Source of the DNA: an uncultured Lachnospiraceae bacterium
Lineage (GTDB): Bacteria; Bacillota; Clostridia; Lachnospirales; Lachnospiraceae
Assembly (NCBI GenBank): GCA_945492935.1
Contig: CALYVE010000141.1
Span: forward strand, 1 to 5,332
Length of the DNA: 5,332 nucleotides
Reading direction: 5' to 3'
Under the pieces are notes generated by a model. The model did no database searches. It was given only the letters and a program-made list of their open reading frames with translations, and was not told the origin of the DNA. Each line of letters starts with the position of its first letter. Position 1 is the first letter of the stretch. Both the position numbers and the translations under genes were made by a program. Shown here in pieces: positions 1 through 5,332 of the stretch.

Positions 1-3000
1 ATGGCAAAGAGACAAATGCCTTCCTTCCGGAAGGAGTATTGTATGTTGCCGGAGAGACATTTAAAAAGGCATATAGTACAAGATATAAGTATCGTCCTGA
101 TTATGTGGATGTTTCTACAGCAAAGATTGACGAAATTGGTTCGGCACCATTGGATGGTTATGATTTAGTAATCTTTGAAGATACATGTTCGAATGTTAAA
201 ATCGGTGCAGCGGCTTACGATAGAATGGTTGCAGCAATGAAGTCAAAGATGTATATCATTTATGACAGTTCGCTTTCTACTGCTACACAGACTCCACCGG
301 GTGGCGGCGGAGGTAATTCGGGAACCGGTACCGGTGATGCGAATGATTCAAGTGATTCTAAGTATAAAGAATTGTATTATTTGGTTGCTACGGCTGAAGG
401 TGTTGCAAACTATGCAAATGTAATGCCTACAAATAATTCTGCTGTTGCTTCCATGGCGACAAGCAAGAGTTCATCCATTTGTAAGCCAATCGCAGATTTA
501 ATTAACAATTCATCTTATAGAGGTATTGGAGGTCCTAAGGGTTCTTCTACTTCATTTACTGTATTGGAGATTCAGCCATGTTATCCAATTGATTTATCAA
601 TTGCTACGGGTAAATCTTCATACTATGATGAAGGTTCCAATATGGCTCCTAGTGGTACTACAAAGGATCAGATAGCTGACGGAAGAGAGTATTATGATTG
701 GGAGTTATCGGAAGCAAAGATTGCTCAGGCTCTTCGAATGAATTATGATGATGTTAAGGTTGAGCATATGTCAATCGATGAGTTTGCTGCAAATCGTACA
801 GATTTGTTAGGAAAGTACGATTTGATTTATATCGGCGGTGATAGAACAGCACTTGTTGATGGCGCTTATATTTACACAACTGTTGGTGAGTCTACGACGC
901 TTCGTAATTTTTCACCTATCAAAGCAGGTGGTGTAGGTTATAAGGATATTGATGGTTATAACGGAAAATACTTCTATCAGATGGAAAACTACAATGCGAG
1001 AGATTTATCTGATTATAACGTTAAACAGTTAAACGAATATGTCAGTGCAGGTATGCCGCTTGTTGTTTCGAAGCAGCTTACACAGGCATACACAATAAAA
1101 GACAGTACACTTGATTCAAAATCCAACATGTATGCATTCTTATCTAAAAATATTGCGAAGGATAATGTTCTGGAAGATTTTGATCAGGATGCAGTCGTAC
1201 AGGATAATTTGGGCGGTTTAGGTGATACTGTTACAGGATCGGTAACTGTATTTGATGACACGACCGGCGGAAGCTTAAGAACCTTGTATAATGGTACTAC
1301 ACAGAGACTTATCTTGGCCGTTACAAGCAGACCGGCTCACTACAATCTGTATGATAAGAATACAAAATTAACAACAACAAAGCTTGATTTCAAGTATGAT
1401 GTTAATGTTAGCAATGCTACATCGAAATTGTATATTGATCATAATAACAATGGTGCTTTTGAGGAAGCGGCTGTTGCTTCCGGTAAGGATGGTAAATTAT
1501 CTTACGATTTATCTGAGTATAAGGGTGGTTTGATTTATTGGAAGCTGGAAGTTGCACTTGGAAACAGTAAAGCAAGTACTACAGGAGCAACTTACATTAA
1601 GCCGAATGAGAAGAAACAACATGTTAGTGTTTTGCAGATCGTACCGGATCCAAATGCCGACATGAGAAACTACGGAACACAGGGTAATGTTTCCTTGCTT
1701 TTCTGTACAACATGTCAGCGCGCATATATGCCTATTACATATAATGCCGAAAGAGCGGTATATGATCAGTGGTATAAACAGAATACTACGATGTATGCTA
1801 CACAGGATAATCAGTCTCCATATGGTAATGATGTGTTTGATTATGTTTCCGGTAAGCTTTATGACGGAACAGAAAACAGAAATGCATATAATGGATCAAT
1901 TTATATGCCAACATTTGCAAAAGACAGTTCAGGTCATGTAAATGGTGTATTGCAAAGAACCGTTGATGGCAAGCAGATTTATGTTGGTAAACATGAGCAC
2001 ATATTTGGTATATACAAATTTGGTGGTTCAACGTTATATGGCGATGATTTTGATGATTGGGATTGGAACTTTGCTGATGAATTGTCAGATATGTATGACT
2101 TCCACATCGACATCATGACAACACGTCAGTATGAAGCTTTAGATGCAAGCATCAGAAAAACATATGGCTCATATATTAGTGATGAGGGTGTTGTAGACGA
2201 GACTGCCCTTACAAATGCCAGAAATGCTGTTATAGCTGCAAAGTCTGCCCTTGATAAACATGTAGCAGGCGATTATGTCACAGCAGAAGCAGCCGTTCGA
2301 AAGGAAATCGCTGTGATTCGAGACGAAGGCGTTGATTTATGGGGTTCGAAATACTATTTCACAGATGAAATGCAGAGACTGTTAGATGAGAAGTGCTATT
2401 CGGATTTCTTTAGCTGCTTCGGTGATCAGAACAAGGAAGCTCAAGCATTGCGCCAGAATAATTATGCTATGTTAAATGCATATAATGAATGGACAAAGCA
2501 GAGTGACAAGAAGATTGACTTGACGAACGAATATATGTTAGCTCTTTATGCTTACAATTACTTAAAGAGTGGTGGTATTAATTGGATTTCACAGGCTGAC
2601 GGAGAGGATGTTCCGGAGGATAAGCGGATTCCGGGTTCTTATTCATCGGTAGTTATCGGTGCAGCTGAAAACTTCGGTGATGATGATATTAATGCCGATT
2701 CAAGCGTGACGCTTAAGGCATATGCAGATGCCGGTGGTCAGATTATTATGTTCCATGAGTGTATGGGTAGATTACCGGATTACAAGGTGGCTTCGAATAT
2801 TACGAAGTCAGTAATTGATGTTGCGGGTGTTAATGCATACTCTGATACACAGAGACAGGAAAATGTTGATTTCGGTGGTAATTCATATTACAAGTATTCA
2901 ACATTAAGATGGAATCAGGTTGCTAAGTGGAACTGTAATGCTGATTACAGTAAAAATGGTCAGGTTGGTACAAACGTAGCTGTGATTAACAACAGATGCG

Positions 3001-3842
3001 CGATTAATACCTACCCATTCACATTGAGTGATAAGTTAAAGGTTACAGGTACTCATCCGGTTGGATTTGCGATTAATACAGATGATTTGAATGTAACTCC
3101 ACTTTATACACTGTCAACAAGTACCTTCGAAAATGAATATCAGAAGATTTATCCGGCGTCACCAAATGATGGTTCCGATAACTCATTTATTTACAGAAGC
3201 GGAAACTTCTTCTACTGCGGTGCCGGTCACTCAAAGGTAACAGGTAAGTCAACAAATAACAATGATGAGCGTCGTTTGTATATCAATATTATTTGTAGTT
3301 CTGTTGCGAACTCGTCAATTATGCCGGAAGATCCGACAATCGAAGTATTCGATTATGGTACGACTGCAGAAGAAGCAGATGCCGGCAAGGGTAATGTTGA
3401 TATTAAGGAAACGGATGATGGATATTCATATTCCATCGAAGAAGATGTTAATTATCCGAAGTTCACATTCAGAGCAAGCTGTTCTGAAGGAGCAACGATT
3501 ACATCTGTCAATGTTTACTACAAGTTAGATAATACATTTGAGACATTGACTGATGAGACTGAACTGAAAGCGGCATTAGCTTTCAATAATGATAAGGATA
3601 AGATGATAGCCGATGCTTCGACAAAGATTAATAAGTCAACGTTACTTGCTATTATTTCAAAGGGCGAGATGGCTGACATCGATAGCGATAGTTGTCCTGC
3701 GTTAAAGCTTACAGCAGATATGTTTACGCCTTATGAAGGAAAGTATACATATATCGTAATTGAGGTCAAGGATAGTGCGGGTGGAACCTCTTATCAGAAG
3801 ATTAAGATATTTAAGAAGCCACACTTATTCGATTTGACTTAA
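1..3842 (+). CDS. Large modular, probably extracytoplasmic protein, DUF5057-like (5' partial)
   Basis: The reading frame is open from the first complete codon (position 3) to tandem stops TAA TAA at 3840-3845, so the true start is upstream. The TTG at 39 is an internal Leu codon with no Shine-Dalgarno. Residues below are counted from that TTG. Three regions share a predicted beta-alpha-beta pattern centred on LDGYDLVIFE (38-47), LGKYDLIYIGG (257-267) and PGSYSSVVIGA (865-875). Each is followed by a helix and a second strand (MYIIYDSS, MPLVVSK, GQIIMFHEC), as in degenerate glutamine-amidotransferase-like folds. The second and third are preceded by TVLEIQP (174-180) and VLQIVPD (531-537). A Gly/Ser/Thr linker lies at 86-107. 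A beta-rich segment (about 400-520) carries a calcium-loop-like DHNNNGAFEE (467-476). Residues 1097-1260 look Ig-like. Phrases such as YPFTLSDKLKVTGTHP (992-1007) and GAGHSK...DERRLYINII fit what I recall of DUF5057 proteins from Clostridia. No catalytic triad, membrane segment or LPxTG is visible. Secretion and surface location are inferred, since any signal peptide would be outside the window. Function is unknown. Confidence 0.6.
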   Translation, partial: GKETNAFLPEGVLYVAGETFKKAYSTRYKYRPDYVDVSTAKIDEIGSAPLDGYDLVIFEDTCSNVKIGAAAYDRMVAAMKSKMYIIYDSSLSTATQTPPGGGGGNSGTGTGDANDSSDSKYKELYYLVATAEGVANYANVMPTNNSAVASMATSKSSSICKPIADLINNSSYRGIGGPKGSSTSFTVLEIQPCYPIDLSIATGKSSYYDEGSNMAPSGTTKDQIADGREYYDWELSEAKIAQALRMNYDDVKVEHMSIDEFAANRTDLLGKYDLIYIGGDRTALVDGAYIYTTVGESTTLRNFSPIKAGGVGYKDIDGYNGKYFYQMENYNARDLSDYNVKQLNEYVSAGMPLVVSKQLTQAYTIKDSTLDSKSNMYAFLSKNIAKDNVLEDFDQDAVVQDNLGGLGDTVTGSVTVFDDTTGGSLRTLYNGTTQRLILAVTSRPAHYNLYDKNTKLTTTKLDFKYDVNVSNATSKLYIDHNNNGAFEEAAVASGKDGKLSYDLSEYKGGLIYWKLEVALGNSKASTTGATYIKPNEKKQHVSVLQIVPDPNADMRNYGTQGNVSLLFCTTCQRAYMPITYNAERAVYDQWYKQNTTMYATQDNQSPYGNDVFDYVSGKLYDGTENRNAYNGSIYMPTFAKDSSGHVNGVLQRTVDGKQIYVGKHEHIFGIYKFGGSTLYGDDFDDWDWNFADELSDMYDFHIDIMTTRQYEALDASIRKTYGSYISDEGVVDETALTNARNAVIAAKSALDKHVAGDYVTAEAAVRKEIAVIRDEGVDLWGSKYYFTDEMQRLLDEKCYSDFFSCFGDQNKEAQALRQNNYAMLNAYNEWTKQSDKKIDLTNEYMLALYAYNYLKSGGINWISQADGEDVPEDKRIPGSYSSVVIGAAENFGDDDINADSSVTLKAYADAGGQIIMFHECMGRLPDYKVASNITKSVIDVAGVNAYSDTQRQENVDFGGNSYYKYSTLRWNQVAKWNCNADYSKNGQVGTNVAVINNRCAINTYPFTLSDKLKVTGTHPVGFAINTDDLNVTPLYTLSTSTFENEYQKIYPASPNDGSDNSFIYRSGNFFYCGAGHSKVTGKSTNNNDERRLYINIICSSVANSSIMPEDPTIEVFDYGTTAEEADAGKGNVDIKETDDGYSYSIEEDVNYPKFTFRASCSEGATITSVNVYYKLDNTFETLTDETELKAALAFNNDKDKMIADASTKINKSTLLAIISKGEMADIDSDSCPALKLTADMFTPYEGKYTYIVIEVKDSAGGTSYQKIKIFKKPHLFDLT

Positions 3843-3870
3843 TAAAAGACATACTAAATATTAAAATACG

Positions 3871-3904
3871 ACAGCTATCGGAGAAATCCGGTAGCTGTTT
3901 TTTT
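3871..3904 (+). terminator. Rho-independent terminator after the large modular gene
   Basis: An 11-bp stem, ACAGCTATCGG (3871-3881) with CCGGTAGCTGT (3888-3898), pairs throughout with a single G-U wobble. It closes a 6-nt loop AGAAAT and runs into seven Ts (3898-3904). It starts 29 nt after the first stop codon. It should end transcription of the large gene and insulate the peptidase gene downstream. The A-run on the 5' side is too scattered to make it clearly bidirectional. Confidence 0.93.
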
Positions 3905-3931
3905 AGAAAACAAATGGTGTTTGGATAAAAT
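3902..3931 (+). promoter_or_regulatory. Possible weak promoter for the Xaa-Pro peptidase gene
   Basis: A TAAAAT -10 candidate (3926-3931) lies about 22 nt before the ATG at 3953. At 18 nt spacing the best -35 is TTTAGA (3902-3907), a 4/6 match that overlaps the terminator T-tract. A promoter is expected here because the strong terminator just upstream would block read-through, but the -35 match is poor. The AT-rich stretch at 3926-3938 offers alternative -10 registers. Confidence 0.3.
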
Positions 3932-3952
3932 AATAATTTGGGAAGTGTGAGC

Positions 3953-5080
3953 ATGGATAACAAATTAGAATCTGTATTAGATATCATGAATGAAAATCAG
4001 CTTCAGATGATTATTATATCAGATGGATATAATATGCATTCTTTATCCGGGTATAAAGGGCATACGGGATGTATTCTGTATTTTAAGGACAAACAATATA
4101 TTTTGACGGATTCGCGTTATACTGAGCAGGCAACCATTGAGGCACCGCAGCTAATGTGTATTGATATCGGAAGCGACGGATATTCAAAGACGATTGCCGG
4201 TCTGATGAAACCATATGTGGAGCAAATGAATGCGTCTCATAACCAAGAAACATCTGCATTCCTAATTGGATTTGAAAATGAACATATTTCATATAATCAG
4301 TTTATGTCATTTCATGATACGTTTCGGGAGGCGTTTGGGGATTGCATTCAATTCCATGAGTTGAAGAATCAAATAAATAAGCTTCGAGTCATAAAATCAG
4401 AGGATGAGCTTGTACGGCTTTCAAAAGCGGAACAGATTGGTGATTTGGCCTTTTCACATATATTGCAATTTATAAAGCCGGGGAAGACCGAGATGGAAGT
4501 GGCTTTGGAATTGGAATATTTCATGAAATCCCATGGAGCGAGTGGTCTTAGCTTTGATACGATTGTTGCCTCCGGTCCGAATTCATCGTTACCGCATGCT
4601 GTTCCAACGGAACGTATATTGAAAGACGGCGATTTTGTGACAATGGATTTTGGCTGTGTTTACAAAGGCTATTGTTCAGATATGACACGTACCATTTATA
4701 TTGGTAAAGAACCATCCAAAAAACAGCAGGAGATTTATGAGATTGTCCTTCAGGCACAGCTTGCCGCTCTCGCAGAAATTAAGCCGGGAATGAAATGTTC
4801 TGATGTGGACGCTGTGGCACGGAATTTCATAAAGAATGCAGGCTATGGTTCCTATTTTGGACATGGACTTGGGCATGGCGTAGGGCTTTATATTCATGAG
4901 GAACCTCGCTTTTCACCGAAGTGCGAGGAGCTTTTGACACCGGGTGTTGTAATCACGGTGGAGCCGGGCATCTATTTGCCGGGAGAATTCGGCGTTCGTA
5001 TTGAAGATATGATTCAAATTACAGAGGATGGATATCGCAATTTAACTTCTTCACCAAAGAAGCTAATCTGCGTATCATAG
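3953..5080 (+). CDS. Xaa-Pro peptidase (M24B family aminopeptidase P / prolidase type)
   Basis: This is a cytoplasmic metallopeptidase that cleaves Xaa-Pro bonds in peptides or dipeptides, and it is complete at 375 residues, the usual size for short bacterial members. I chose ATG 3953, preceded by GGGAAG at 3940-3945 with 7 nt spacing, over TTG 3938, which would add five residues (MGSVS) and lacks a ribosome-binding site. Numbering is from that ATG. The N-terminal creatinase-type domain (about 1-135) shows LSGYKGHTGCILYF and the typical LTDSRYTEQA (52-61). The catalytic pita-bread domain (about 140-365) has metal ligands D232 (TMDFG), D243 (CSDMTRT), H308 in HGLGHGVGLYIHE (304-316, the proline-peptidase signature), E337 (VEPG) and E351 (RIEDM). 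The catalytic histidines are H215 (LPHAVPT) and H315. Two divalent metals, usually Mn or Co, are expected from the family. The gene lies directly upstream of efp, as yqhT does in Bacillus subtilis. Whether it prefers dipeptides (PepQ) or longer peptides (PepP) cannot be told by eye, so I give no symbol. Confidence 0.93.
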   Translation: MDNKLESVLDIMNENQLQMIIISDGYNMHSLSGYKGHTGCILYFKDKQYILTDSRYTEQATIEAPQLMCIDIGSDGYSKTIAGLMKPYVEQMNASHNQETSAFLIGFENEHISYNQFMSFHDTFREAFGDCIQFHELKNQINKLRVIKSEDELVRLSKAEQIGDLAFSHILQFIKPGKTEMEVALELEYFMKSHGASGLSFDTIVASGPNSSLPHAVPTERILKDGDFVTMDFGCVYKGYCSDMTRTIYIGKEPSKKQQEIYEIVLQAQLAALAEIKPGMKCSDVDAVARNFIKNAGYGSYFGHGLGHGVGLYIHEEPRFSPKCEELLTPGVVITVEPGIYLPGEFGVRIEDMIQITEDGYRNLTSSPKKLICVS

Positions 5081-5144
5081 TCGGAGACATATTTGATTGA
5101 CAGATATGAATTGTCATATATTTCTTATTCCATACAAAAAATAG

Positions 5145-5173
5145 TTGAAAAAAGCAAATCTCTGTATTAAAAT
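5145..5173 (+). promoter_or_regulatory. Sigma-A-type promoter of efp
   Basis: TTGAAA (5145-5150) and TAAAAT (5168-5173) are separated by exactly 17 nt. Each differs from the vegetative consensus (TTGACA, TATAAT) at one position. Transcription would start near 5180, giving a leader of about 23 nt before the ATG at 5203, with room for the Shine-Dalgarno but no riboswitch. This suggests efp has a promoter of its own besides any read-through from the peptidase gene. Confidence 0.7.
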
Positions 5174-5190
5174 ATTGAATATACGATTTT

Positions 5191-5196
5191 AGGAGG
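5191..5196 (+). promoter_or_regulatory. Ribosome binding site of efp
   Basis: A perfect AGGAGG sits 6 nt before the ATG at 5203. It fixes the efp start and implies strong translation, in contrast to the weak GGGAAG before the peptidase gene. Confidence 0.9.
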
Positions 5197-5202
5197 ATTA
5201 TT

Positions 5203-5332
5203 ATGATTTCAGCAGGCGATTTTAGAAATGGTGTTACAATCGAGTTAGAGGGTAACGTATATCAGATTATTGAGTTTCAGCATGTAAAACCTGGTAAGGG
5301 TGCGGCTTTTGTCAGAACAAAGCTTAAGAATA
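5203..5332 (+). CDS. efp: Elongation factor P, N-terminal part (3' partial)
   Basis: EF-P binds the ribosome beside the P-site tRNA and speeds peptide-bond formation at consecutive prolines. The window holds the first 43 codons of a protein usually about 185 residues long; the frame runs open off the edge. The visible part is the N-terminal KOW-like domain I, recognised by MISAGDFRNG at the start and FQHVKPGKGAAFVRTKLKN at the end. The loop PGKG presents K32, equivalent to E. coli K34 and B. subtilis K32, the lysine modified post-translationally. The modification itself cannot be read from sequence. Because a lysine is present, the organism probably uses an E. coli-like or, more likely for a Firmicute, 5-aminopentanol-type modification, or none, rather than the arginine rhamnosylation seen in other lineages. 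The start is fixed by AGGAGG at 5191-5196. The gene follows the Xaa-Pro peptidase after a 122-nt gap. Confidence 0.96.
   Translation, partial: MISAGDFRNGVTIELEGNVYQIIEFQHVKPGKGAAFVRTKLKN

Noticed and set aside
39..41. TTG as the start codon of the large protein.
   Set aside because: The same frame is open all the way to the window edge with plausible protein sequence (ETNAFLPEGV) before it, and no Shine-Dalgarno precedes it at a workable distance. The gene is 5' truncated.
1..168. ATG at position 1 opening a frame-1 reading frame with a hydrophobic stretch (ISIVLIMWMFL) that could suggest a small membrane peptide.
   Set aside because: It is out of frame with the long, clearly coding frame 3, has no visible ribosome-binding site because the window starts there, and stops after about 55 codons. 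It is a shadow.
294..359. Gly-rich stretch with GGCGGCGGAGG-type bases, considered as a repeat array or a frameshift-prone site.
   Set aside because: The frame stays intact and the residues (PPGGGGGNSGTGTGD) make an ordinary flexible interdomain linker.
1798..2031. Minus-strand and alternative-frame open frames inside the large gene and the peptidase gene.
   Set aside because: Their translations are low-complexity His/Tyr/Ile/Cys-rich strings with no family resemblance, and they lie wholly within strongly supported coding sequence.
3938..3940. TTG as the start codon of the peptidase.
   Set aside because: It adds only MGSVS and would place the GGGAAG element inside the coding region. ATG 3953 has that element at proper spacing.
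5104..5119. Short palindrome ATATGA-ATTG-TCATAT between the peptidase gene and efp, considered as a terminator or operator.
   Set aside because: The stem is only 6 bp and nearly all A/T, and the following sequence (ATTTCTTATT) is not a proper T-run. It could be an operator, but nothing supports that beyond symmetry common in AT-rich DNA.
5097..5122. A perfect TTGACA -35 hexamer at 5097-5102 upstream of efp.
   Set aside because: No good -10 occurs at 16-18 nt. The best, TATATT at 5117-5122, is only 14 nt away, too close. The downstream TTGAAA-17-TAAAAT is much better.

Overview
The window looks like chromosomal DNA from a Clostridia-type Firmicute, most likely a Lachnospiraceae relative (Butyrivibrio/Roseburia/Eubacterium-like). 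The basis is AT-rich, Gram-positive-style intergenic DNA with AGGAGG and TTGAAA-17-TAAAAT signals. The start of elongation factor P (MISAGDFRNG..., FQHVKPGKGAAF) also reads as typical of that family. This placement comes from recall and inspection, not from a search.

Layout, all genes on the + strand. (1) Positions 1-3842 hold the 3' part, at least 1279 codons, of a very large modular protein whose start lies upstream of the window. It appears to contain three Rossmann-like (degenerate glutamine-amidotransferase-like) modules, a Gly/Ser/Thr linker, a beta-rich domain with an Asp/Asn-rich calcium-loop-like motif, and a C-terminal Ig-like domain. It resembles the poorly characterised DUF5057 proteins of Clostridia and is probably extracytoplasmic. 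It ends in tandem stops followed by a strong intrinsic terminator (3871-3904). (2) Positions 3953-5080 encode a complete M24B-family Xaa-Pro peptidase of 375 residues, with all five metal ligands and both catalytic histidines visible. (3) Positions 5203-5332 hold the first 43 codons of efp (elongation factor P), cut by the window edge, with a clear promoter and Shine-Dalgarno of its own.

The peptidase-efp pair matches the yqhT-efp order known from Bacillus subtilis and is linked thematically by proline. EF-P relieves ribosome stalling at proline stretches, and the peptidase recovers proline from Xaa-Pro peptides. The terminator at 3871-3904 separates this housekeeping pair from the large accessory protein. 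No clear terminator lies between the peptidase and efp, so efp could be served by read-through as well as by its own promoter.

I see no RNA genes, CRISPR arrays, insertion sequences or phage genes. The most original content is the large first protein, whose function is unknown; the rest is ordinary core genome.
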